The translations under genes were made by a program, and so were the position numbers. Positions 7,677 through 16,900 of a stretch of 20,352 nt of DNA are shown here, piece by piece; the first letter of the stretch is position 1, and the number at the start of each line of letters is the position of its first letter. The notes beneath the pieces are model-generated. The model was given only the letters and a program-made list of their open reading frames with translations. It had not been told where the DNA came from and made no database searches. This stretch comes from Beroe ovata (Eukaryota; Ctenophora; Nuda; Beroida; Beroidae). Where the stretch lies: assembly GCA_946803715.1 (NCBI GenBank), contig CAMPET010000371.1:16267-36618 (forward strand), written 5' to 3'.

Positions 7677-8447
7677 ATGGAAGTTATTACAATCACGAGC
7701 AAGGGTCAGAATCCTTCTAGTTTCATTTCAAACTTCTCTAATTTGATAAGTCTTAGCGACGAATATGAAGTGGGGCTGTTGAAGATTATTCACCCCCCAA
7801 CCATGAATGTCACAGAAGACAATAATGCAATTTATATCAAAGATAAAGAAACTGAGAGGGTGTCGTCCTTGAATATTACTGAGGCATTCTACAAAACCTC
7901 TCATGATGTGGTACAAGCAATATACGAAGCAATAACTGAATTTCAAGATGATGTGGATTTGGATGAGCAAACCGATGTTGACATGACAGTGAATGTGCGA
8001 TCTGGAACACGCAGTAGTCCATTTTTGGCTGACAATACTAAAATCATCCTAGAATTAACCAACAAGAAATCATTTTTTGATTTTGGTTATGATAATAATG
8101 TGTTAAATTTTTTAGACTTTAAAGTGAAGATGGTAAAATGTAACACACTATCACTAGAGAATATTGATTTGAAATCAAAGAATCAAGTTGCTTTTGTGTA
8201 CAGTTCCATAGTATCCAACTCTTTAATCGATTCTCACGTGTCTCGATTGCTTGATACTGTGACATTTATCACATCAGGAGACCAGCATTGTATGATTGAA
8301 ATATTGAATCCAATATTCCATAATGTATCAACTGCTTCCTTTATCGACATTTCGTTCGACATCAGGAATGTGAATGGTGATTTAGTCAAGTTCCATGGTG
8401 ATTTACCAACAATATTAACACTCGGAATTCGAAAACGTGTCAAATAA
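7677..8447 (+). CDS. Penton-like minor capsid protein (jelly roll)
   Basis: 256 residues from the ATG at 7677; an in-frame ATG at 7617 would add 20 and overlaps the previous stop, but lies before the TATA run. The Polinton penton forms the capsid vertices with a single jelly roll. Supporting signs are the YEVGLLKI block near the N terminus, a central VAFVYSSIV strand, the NPIFHNV segment and the C-terminal pattern DISFDIRNVNGDLVKF followed by a final beta strand LTLGI. The frame is intact. It is placed directly upstream of the small virion genes and the major capsid gene, as usual. A shorter paralogue is at 5103-5555. Confidence 0.8.
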   Translation: MEVITITSKGQNPSSFISNFSNLISLSDEYEVGLLKIIHPPTMNVTEDNNAIYIKDKETERVSSLNITEAFYKTSHDVVQAIYEAITEFQDDVDLDEQTDVDMTVNVRSGTRSSPFLADNTKIILELTNKKSFFDFGYDNNVLNFLDFKVKMVKCNTLSLENIDLKSKNQVAFVYSSIVSNSLIDSHVSRLLDTVTFITSGDQHCMIEILNPIFHNVSTASFIDISFDIRNVNGDLVKFHGDLPTILTLGIRKRVK

Positions 8448-8449
8448 GC

Positions 8450-8458
8450 TATTTAAAG
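8450..8458 (+). promoter_or_regulatory. TATA-like box
   Basis: TATTTAAAG directly after the penton stop, 34 bp before the ATG at 8484. It may drive the small-protein, major capsid and protease cluster, where later genes overlap and have no close TATA box. Confidence 0.45.
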
Positions 8459-8483
8459 GTTGTGTAAATCATTTAAATCAGTT

Positions 8484-8651
8484 ATGCGTTTTTTGCTTGT
8501 TGCACCTGACAAAAGTAAAACGATACCAGTTGAAATTCCCCACGAAATTGTTGTTAGTTCAAAGCAGAACATTATTAAAAGAAAGAGACAAACACAAACA
8601 CAAGTAAAATCTCAGAAAAGGAAGCAGGGAGCTAATCCCATTTCAAAATGA
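8484..8651 (+). CDS. Small basic protein of unknown function
   Basis: 55 residues from the ATG at 8484. The N-terminal half is hydrophobic to neutral (MRFLLVAPD), and the C-terminal half is strongly basic with nuclear-localisation-like clusters (IIKRKRQ, KSQKRK). It ends in an ATGA overlap with the next gene. A DNA-binding or nuclear-targeting virion accessory is possible. No homologue is recognised. Confidence 0.6.
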   Translation: MRFLLVAPDKSKTIPVEIPHEIVVSSKQNIIKRKRQTQTQVKSQKRKQGANPISK

Positions 8652-8998
8652 GACAGATCTATGTTGCTGATAAGGATACTTTCAAAATGTACCACGCTTT
8701 CTTTAATCAAACTGGTGCAGGTTACAATCCAGGTGGTTACATTTACAGTAACCATCAAGTAGGATCAGGTTTCGGGGGATTCTTTCGTAGTTTGATGCGT
8801 GTAGCAGTGCCGATTGGTAAAAAGGTGCTATATAAGGGTTGGGAAATTGCTAAACCAGAAGTTGGTAAAATTGCAAAATCAGGTGCTGGTGCCCTTGAAC
8901 GAGTGGTTGAAAAGCAAGTGAAATCTCTGTCGGATAAGAGTCAAAAGAAGTTCAATTCTATAGCTAAAAAGAGAAAACGAGACGTTCTCGGATCATGA
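8648..8998 (+). CDS. Gly-rich minor virion protein (adenovirus pVI/pX-like position)
   Basis: 116 residues. The N-terminal half has repeated Gly/Tyr elements (GAGYNPGGYIYSN, then QVGSGFGGFF), followed by a possible amphipathic helix (FRSLMRVAVPIGKKVLY). The C-terminal half is Lys-rich (KKFNSIAKKRKRD). This layout matches the small protein usually found just before the major capsid gene in Polintons and adintoviruses, which has been compared with adenovirus cement or core proteins; the comparison is by layout, not alignment. The GSGFGG sites could be targets of the element protease. It overlaps both neighbours by ATGA. Confidence 0.7.
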   Translation: MRQIYVADKDTFKMYHAFFNQTGAGYNPGGYIYSNHQVGSGFGGFFRSLMRVAVPIGKKVLYKGWEIAKPEVGKIAKSGAGALERVVEKQVKSLSDKSQKKFNSIAKKRKRDVLGS

Positions 8999-10305
8999 CT
9001 AAGTACGTGGACAGCGCAGAGGCTATTACTTCTAATTTGATGCTATGGGACCCTATACATACACAAACCTCAATCATTGATACCCACGTTTTTGAAGTCT
9101 TTCCCCAAACTTCCATTGATTACAGCGACACACTCACATTTTTAATTAAGGCTAGTCCAAAGCTGATGATTCAGAACATTGAAATAATTACGCAAATAAG
9201 AGTGCTCACAGCAAACAATGGTGCACCTGCTGACAATGCAAATGTGTCTGTCGTCTCCAACTTAGCCAATGCAATATGGCGAAATGTTGATGTGGTTATT
9301 GGTGGTGAAAATTTGCTGCAAAGTTTTGATAACAGTTATAATATTGGATCATGGTTTGATATTGTACTGAATTCTTCAAGTGTTAGAGCACCATACTTGT
9401 TGCAAAAGGAGGTATTTTGGATGGATGATGCTGATGATAAGAGTGACTCTGAGGACCACATTATCAATCCTTCAGTTGAGAATGGGGAAAGGCCACCTAC
9501 CAAGAATAGAGGTGCTCTGAAGAGAAGCAAAATGGTAGAGAAGGGCAAACATGTTACCCTCATATCTAACTTAAATTGTAGTCTATTCAAATCGGGTAAA
9601 TTACTCCCACATAATTTAGATGTTCGAGTGTCACTCACCAAAAACTATGATGGGTATATTTTGATTGATGATGATGATGGGGGGCACAAGGTGAAGTTTG
9701 AAAAGTGTTATCTCCGTGTCACCATGCAACAACCAAGTGATTTTTGTCTCAATTTAATGGAAGCAAAGTTGTCAAAAACCCCCGCAATCTATCAGGCTGA
9801 GGAGGGAAAGGTTTCATTCCACTCAATAACTTCAGGAAATGCTATGGTAACAGTTAATAATCTCTTCCCACAAGGTAGACTGCCGGTAATGTTTACTTTT
9901 GCTGTGCAAGATAGAATTGCTTTGGGAAATGCAAGAAACAAAAATCCATTCACCTTTTACAGCATGAAACGAGTTCAGGTTTACATTGATGGTAAACCAT
10001 ATTTTCCCTCTGCCTTAGAATCGAAAGCGATACAATTTGACATGCTTTATCAAACTCTCGGATATAAAAGTGTGGGAGAATGTTTGATTGATCCAGATAA
10101 CTACTCTTTACACCCGATTATAGCTGTTGATCTAACCGCGGATAGAACTGCAAACAAACACCATTTGAACCTTAGCCAAACAGGAGAGGTTAAACTGGAT
10201 ATTGAGTTTGATGAACCTACAAACGACGGATTGATTCTAATTGTCTACTCTTATTACGATAGAATAATAGAAACAAACTCGGATCGAGGAGTAAGAATAT
10301 TATGA
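8995..10305 (+). CDS. MCP: Major capsid protein, double jelly roll
   Basis: 436 residues, intact frame. The Polinton major capsid protein forms hexon-like trimers related to those of adenoviruses and adintoviruses. Signs are the N-terminal EVFPQTSIDYSDTLTF region, the IIDTHVFEV start of the first jelly roll, NLANAIWRNVDVVIGGE, a charged variable loop (DDADDKSDSEDH, about residues 143-154) and an acidic DDDDGG loop near residue 222. The C-terminal GLILIVYSYYDRIIETNSDR is the typical final strand and family ending. Length is usual to slightly short. The start is fixed by the ATGA overlap with the previous gene, and the end overlaps the protease gene in the same way. No TATA box is close upstream. 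Confidence 0.9.
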   Translation: MTKYVDSAEAITSNLMLWDPIHTQTSIIDTHVFEVFPQTSIDYSDTLTFLIKASPKLMIQNIEIITQIRVLTANNGAPADNANVSVVSNLANAIWRNVDVVIGGENLLQSFDNSYNIGSWFDIVLNSSSVRAPYLLQKEVFWMDDADDKSDSEDHIINPSVENGERPPTKNRGALKRSKMVEKGKHVTLISNLNCSLFKSGKLLPHNLDVRVSLTKNYDGYILIDDDDGGHKVKFEKCYLRVTMQQPSDFCLNLMEAKLSKTPAIYQAEEGKVSFHSITSGNAMVTVNNLFPQGRLPVMFTFAVQDRIALGNARNKNPFTFYSMKRVQVYIDGKPYFPSALESKAIQFDMLYQTLGYKSVGECLIDPDNYSLHPIIAVDLTADRTANKHHLNLSQTGEVKLDIEFDEPTNDGLILIVYSYYDRIIETNSDRGVRIL

Positions 10306-10763
10306 GTCAGAACGTTGCTCTAGATACAGATGAAATAGATGAACTGCTCAAGGATTTCAACAGGTTTAAAGGTGCATATGCTTGTGATCAAATACCAAGT
10401 TTCAGTGATAATGAATATTCTGTGATTATAAATGTTGATTCATCAGATTTACCCGGAAGTCATTGGACTGCATTATATGTGCGCGGTAATAATGCTTATT
10501 ACTTTGATAGTTTTGGACGTTTATATGATAATTTCTCGTTTCCCAACAACTACATTAAATTCTTATCCCAATTATGTGTTAGCAAGAAAGTATCATATCA
10601 ACGGAATGTTTTACAGGACTTTCATGCTAACACATGTGGGGAATACTGTGTTTATTTCATCAAGGAAATGGAGAAAAATGTACCTTTTTTTGCGATATTT
10701 GGAGATTTTGGTGAAAATTTGAAGAAAAATGATCGCAAAATATTGAGATTGTATGATAAATGA
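10302..10763 (+). CDS. PRO: Adenain-like cysteine protease (Ulp1 fold)
   Basis: 153 residues; expected to cleave capsid precursors during virion maturation. The catalytic residues are all visible: His54 in GSHWTALY, Asp69 in YYFDSFG, Gln105 in VLQDFHANTCG (oxyanion) and Cys112 in NTCGEYCVYF. Length fits Polinton proteases, which are shorter than adenain. The gene begins in an ATGA overlap with the major capsid gene. Its 3' end faces the polymerase gene across a 150-bp convergent gap in which I see no AATAAA on either strand. Confidence 0.93.
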   Translation: MSQNVALDTDEIDELLKDFNRFKGAYACDQIPSFSDNEYSVIINVDSSDLPGSHWTALYVRGNNAYYFDSFGRLYDNFSFPNNYIKFLSQLCVSKKVSYQRNVLQDFHANTCGEYCVYFIKEMEKNVPFFAIFGDFGENLKKNDRKILRLYDK

Positions 10764-10913
10764 TTTGGACAATATACGACACATTTTTTCAAAAGTATAA
10801 TTTCATTTTGTAGATCAGAATTACAGATCAGAATAACAACTACTGCTCATCCATCTCACATCTTTCTCAATAGCTATGGTTACAAAATTGTATTGAATGG
10901 AATATTTGTTAAA

Positions 10914-13900
10914 TTAATCACTCTGGTTCAAATAGTGTCCATGAGGTCTTGTGCTGACACCATCTTGAAGAATCCAACGTTTATCATCATACCTGGTTAA
11001 TCCAATTTTGTGCTGTTCCACAGTATAAACAGTATGATTGTTAGATCTGAAGGTTACTTGGCGAATCCAGTGATCCTCAACCTTTTGCTCTGATGGTATA
11101 ATCAAATGTGATCCCATTAGCACTTGTCGATATAAGGAATGTGTGAGTTCGCGATCCTTGACACACTCTTTAACTCCTGCAGCAGTTGATTTCTGCTTCT
11201 GGTTAGCCAAAAGAATGGAGTACATTTTCGATCGTAACCCAACAAATTCTTGAATGACCAATCCTTGAGCCTCATCCTTGAATTTACCCACAACTGCTTT
11301 ATTTTTATTACAAATATTCATCCTGTCCTTCTTGTCAAGTTCAGTTGGAAACAGAATGTGATCTGTCGAGTAGTTTGAAAAGTCGAAGTGATCTCTCAAT
11401 CGGTATAAGTGATCTCTATAAAGGTTTTTGCATGTAATGAAGTATAGGAAAGAATCTGTGTCTGTAAAACATAGAGTAGACTGGGGGAAGTTGTTCTTCA
11501 TTACCTCATAGTGGAACTTGTACATTAGCAGTTTTGACAGCTCGAGCACTGTAAACCCGACATAAATCGGTTTGTTAAAACAAACACTAGACATTGCCAA
11601 CTCAACACCTACTAGATCTTTATCGAAAACTTCAAACCTTTTAAAAGAGGGTTTTGATGTCTGCCACCAGTGCCGTCGCTCATTGTTCACAAGCACAATT
11701 TTGATCCTATTTCTCACATTCTCCATTGTTTTACCAAAGAACGCATTGTTTAATAATTTGTAATAACTCTTCTCAAACTCATCTACTGCCTGTTGTCGGA
11801 GAGTTGTGTTGCCTGAAATGTAGGGTTCAATCCAAGCTTCTTGTCTGAAGCTGATGGCGCGATGAACCTTCACTAGTTTCACCCCTCTGGACAAGTAGAA
11901 CTGTAGATTTCTGATATGCACAACATATGCTTTCTTTGGATGGAGATTAGGAGCAAGCTTTTCAGCTTCAAACTTGTGCGGAAAACCACGTTGAACACGA
12001 ATCTCTCTGAAATGTTCCTATGATAAAATATATTCATCATATAATGTAGGTACATTAGGGATCTAACCGCTTCTGGGTATCTATCTGCAATTATCACAGC
12101 AATTGACAATGTTAATATTATGTGTTATGAAATTATCACTCTCATTACACATTGAGATTGATTCCATACATTAAATTACCTCAATTTGGAGCTTATCATG
12201 TCCTGATTAATTTTCATCCTCTCAGGACACAGTGGATAATCAGAGGTAGCGTTGTGTATGTCCTGGGGTATCTCTAAATCACACTCTAGAATATATCCAT
12301 GAGTAGCGTCTGGGCCAGTATTGAGAGTTAGAATAGCATCTTGTGTCCAAGACTGTATAGTCCGCTGTGCTACCCACATGATCTCATCAATTGGTTTTGG
12401 TTGTGACATTGCATAACCATACAAGTTCTGAGGTGTAGAATTACATGTGAGAGAGGTTTATTGACTCAGATTAACAACCATCTCAATCACCATGGTAACA
12501 ATGGTACATTTTTTGCTAATCTCAATACCGTTAATCATTCGGTGTTGTAATGTCATGGAGAGTGGGAATTATGTACCTACGTTTGTACTTACGATGAGAG
12601 ATAGTTAGTTAATTCTCTTTTGANAAGGTCACAGGAAGATGAATTATGGCTCAAAAGAAGCGCAATGGACATGTTTATATGAGTGTGTATAGCAACTCTA
12701 AGCTCCAAACCCTTTACTTTTTGAAATATAAGCAAAAAACCGATTTTTGGCACCCGCGGATCTGATATTTCTGTGTCGCATGATATATCGGCTTCTGAAG
12801 GTCCTAGGGAGGCAAACAATGGCTTAAAAGAAGCGCAATGGCCATGTTTATATAAGTGTTGAAATAACTATAAGCTTCAAACCGTTTACTTTGCGAGTTG
12901 TGATCAAAAAACCCATTTTTGTCTCCAGCGGGCATCAATATTACCCTATTGGAGCATCATAATTTGGCTTCTAAAGGTACCATGAAGGCAAATTATAGCT
13001 TAAAAGTAGCGCAATGGCCATGTTTATATCACTACATATTACTAATGATGGGGGGATGGAATCAAAGGGTCCACACAGCCACACTAAGGCAAAGAGTGAG
13101 CTCTACCCTAGCTGCACAAGTCCCCTACCTCCAACAGAGAGCCTCACTACAGGGCAGAAGTCTCTCCTACAGCAGACTGATGATGCATCTACCTCCAGAT
13201 GACGTCTGGTTGGACCAGTGCTCTCTAAAGAAGGTGCAGGATCCTTTATTTATACCGATGGTATATGGAGGTTCAGGGATTCCTACCTCACCTGGATCAT
13301 CGGCAAGCAGTGGAATGCTCATTTTCACTGGCATGAGGTGTTTATTGTGATGAGCGTAGCTTACTATTTGGTTATAGACTCAAGATCAACATGTCCTCAA
13401 TGTCAGTCCCGCGACAGTAGGTATTGAAGTAGTACACCCAAGCGTTGCTCAGAGCAGGGCAGGATGCTGGTTGCGGTATTGTTCTCGTTTGCGTTATTGT
13501 TCTTGTTAAAGGTCAGCTTGCTTCCCTCATAACCGTTGTATCCAACTGAGAGTTACTTCGTTGATCCCTCGTAGCGTATTTAGGGCTTCCGCACCTCTGT
13601 GGGTGATGCTTCTTTTGATTACAGCTGAGGATTTTATCGCCTTGATGGCTGATAAACTATCGCAGTTTATCAAAATCTTTGTGGCGCTTGGGTTGTGACC
13701 AATCAACATCTCTGCTGCTTTGGCCATAGCAATAATTTCTCCTTTAAATACCGTTCTGTGGAGTGTGGGTTCCCAGGTGGAGTGATTCTTGGTGATTAAT
13801 GTGTTTCCAGACGGAGTTCCAATTGATCACCATACATGCACCAGTTCTATTGTTCTGTCTGGACCCATCATATAAAATACTATATCGTAGTCCCCCGATC

Positions 13901-16900
13901 TTGGTTCACTGTACTCCCTCCTTAGAGGAGTCTTTACTGCAAAATTTTGATTTATTCTGAGGATATGCGCCATTTGGTCCTGTGCTGAGTAAGCTATATC
14001 TTTGGGTAGGACCCTGAGATACTTCTTGTTTGTGCTGATATGGCTTGTGATGCGTATTGAAGGCTTCCCTACTGGAGGAAGACCCAATGACCATGAGACT
14101 TTCTGAGGCTTTCCTTAACTGCTGCTTCTTTGAATCAAAGGTTGATCGGTGGGATGCCGCTCAGCACCTTCAGTGCTGCTGATGTTGTTGAGGGCATTGC
14201 ACTCCTAATGAGTACCAGAGTACATTGACCAGCCTCTGGACACCTTCCAGCAGTCCCTGGTTAGTGGTTGTGTTCGCTGTTTTTCCACTCCTGTGATCCA
14301 TATAGCAGCTCCATGACCTCATAGAATCAACACATGCTGGTCGGTGATAGGCCCCACGTGGGACCAACTGCCTTCCTACAGTGCAACTCGCACTGCATGA
14401 GGATACCTTTCCAGAAACCTTTAGCTTCTTAAGCTTTAGCTTCTTAAGCTTTAGCTTCTTAATGTGTTTGGATTAGTTTACACGTAACTATAAGCTTCAA
14501 AACCTTTTCGAGTTATGATCAAAAAACCCCCTTTGGCACCAGAATACAGTAAGAAGATAAAAAACTGCTGTTGCTCTTCTATGACCCTCAAAGCCAAAAG
14601 ATGGTGTTCCAATGGGGCTGTATTGATGTCCACTGGAGCTTATAGTTATGTGAGCACTTAAGTAAACTTTGCGCTTCTTTTAAGCTATAATTTGCCTTGC
14701 TGGTACCTCTAGAAGCCGAATTATGATGCTCCAATAGGGTAATATTGATGGCCGCTGGAGACAAAAATGGTTTTTTTGATCATAACTCACAAAGTAAACG
14801 TTTTGGAGCTTATAGTTATGTCAACACTTATATAAACATGGCCATTGCACTTCTTTTAAGCTATTGTTTACCTCCCTAGGACCTTCAGAAGCCGATATAT
14901 CATGCGACACAGAAATAACAGAACCGCGGGTGCCAAAAATCGGTTTTTTGCTTATATCTCAAAAAGTAAAGGGCTTGGAGCTTAGAGTTGGAGTACACAC
15001 TCATATAAATATGTCCCTTGCGCTTCTTTTGAGCCATAATTCATCTTCCTGTGACCTTCAGAAGCTGAGATATGGACATTTGCGTTTGTGCGCTTTGCGC
15101 TAAAAATGGGCGTGGCCCTAGCACCCCCAGGACGTCGATTCATCAAACGGCAGTTAACTACTTTGATTAGGGACACTTAGAACTACCAAAAACCGTTGAG
15201 AAACTTTGTCCACTCGGATGTTGCATACTGACTATGGCTGGGCTACTGTAGTACTGTAAACTGGCATGAATGTTGTATGCCAGCCGTGAGTTATAAAAAG
15301 AAGGCGAGTAATACTGCTTCACCTATCAACACTGAGAAGGAGCATGATCCAAACAATGAGTCGGGAAGTCATGTTGAACACTGCCCCGGTTATGTTACAA
15401 AGTACACGTTCCACTATCGACATTCCGCTGCATGGGGAGAGACGTGTGTTAGTGTGGAGAGGTGATGAGGGGGCATTGATTTGAAGTATCATGATCAATG
15501 ATTGTCAAGCTGACANGACTCTTATTCAATCGTCCAATCCATGAACTACGTTTGTACTTACGTTTGCATCAATGTAGAGCAGATAGGATTCAGGTTTTAA
15601 AGGGTCAAAATTTGTCATTTGGGGGTTGTTGGGTTCAGCATGGCGGTGGGAGATGACGGAAATGCCACCTGAGCAAAGTAAGATATTGATGAGGGATTTG
15701 TTGTGATATTTCTCTAAATATATTGCTTATAATTATACGAGTACAGTATATGGAAATGTGTGGTTTAATTACAAAAGTTATTGATCAATAACTCACCTCT
15801 AATCCCAGACTCTATCATTTGCAACATGTCAATGTCCTTGACAATCTGCAGCTTCTTGCGGGTAAGTTTTAAACAAGCATCAAATGTAAGTTGTGGTAAA
15901 GAAACATAACTGAGAGCCTCCAATCCCATGCGCTCCCAACAGATGGCTCTGTATTTCTCTAGCACGTCGGCAAGAAGAAGCACATCACTACCCACATACC
16001 TGCATTCATTCCATTTTATCCCCTCGCCTCCCCAACGTACACGGTTTCATTGAGTTTATTGATTGTTAGAAGGATAAGAAGAAAACATGTTTCTAACTTA
16101 CAAGTCATGGAGATCGCCAAGACATTCCATCTCAAACTCTTCCCACACTGCTTGTACATGAGCATAGTCCTCATCTGACAGCTCTTCACCAGTGAGTTCA
16201 TTGAAGAAAGCAGATTGCGGTGGCAGTGCTGCAGAAATTACTTAGTTAACATACTTGATAATTCTATTGCAAACAACCTGGTTCATAACAAACTCATACG
16301 ACATGTTATTCCATACATATTGTAGAACCGAAATAATATATTCACCCTCTTCAAAATTTGCGACCCCTCTGATATGAGAGTAAGGAAAAACCCCCTTCCT
16401 GGTAAGCAGCTCAAACTTTTCTGGGGACCCGTTATATTCCTTATCAACATAACCCTTCAAATGCTTTAGCATGTCAGTAGAGCTGTGGGTGAGATTCTTC
16501 ACGAGCTTGTCCAGAGAAGTGTTCAGGTGTTGAAGGGAATCGATAAAGCTGAAAGAGTTGGTGATTTGAAAATCTGAAAAACTCTTCTAATAAGTTGGGT
16601 GGTGAATGATGAATGAGCTTGGTTGCAAACCTGAATTTCTCAGTGACTACCGTGATATATTTTTCCATAGTGGTAGCAGTGATTCTAATGTCACTCAAAC
16701 AATCCTCATGTTTAGCAAGAGTTTTGATGATAATGTGGGCATCATAACCCTGTAAAATATCACACAATTAGCAGTGGGAGATGTTTGTATACCCTTATAC
16801 CTATTGTATTAGACACAGTGCAATCAAAAAATTCTGTGGTTTAAAGATTGTAGAATGTCACACCTTAAAGTTGTGGAATACAACTGGAATTCGTGTATTC

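Larger units (their letters stand above)
12594..15545. mobile_element. Foldback-like composite insertion in a polymerase intron
   Basis: About 2.95 kb flanked by a 17-bp duplication. Inside are long inverted arms (12623-13027 and about 14650-15056), each built of related ~175-bp units. The centre contains a decayed non-LTR retrotransposon piece, a 15-bp tandem repeat and an extra direct partial unit. The outermost bases next to the duplication are not inverted repeats, and both outer edges contain an N (12622, 15515) within 50 bases of the duplication. The class is unclear: a foldback element, a non-autonomous retroelement, or a composite. Some of the structure may come from assembly. Confidence 0.7.
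12428..15561 (-). other. Intron 15 of the polymerase gene, enlarged by an insertion
   Basis: Donor GTAAGT at 15561-15556, acceptor CTCAG ending at 12428. It joins YIDAN to NLYGYAM, the normal continuous motif region. Length is 3,134 bp against 66-173 bp for the other 15 introns. Removing the insertion plus one duplicate copy (2,969 bp) leaves 165 bp, a normal size. Confidence 0.88.

Noticed and set aside
11879-12109. Separate 76-residue gene in the polymerase 3' region
   Set aside because: It is the wrong frame of the last polymerase exon plus intron 16.
12589-12819. Coding exon in the insertion arm
   Set aside because: The frame is built from the ~175-bp repeat and recurs in inverted form at 14864-15103; it has no domain.
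13218-13427. Plus-strand RNase H from the FIYTDG string
   Set aside because: Only one short motif, with no following Glu/Asp motifs in any plus-strand frame.
14418-14462. CRISPR-like array
   Set aside because: The units are directly adjacent 15-bp tandem copies without spacers, in an animal genome.
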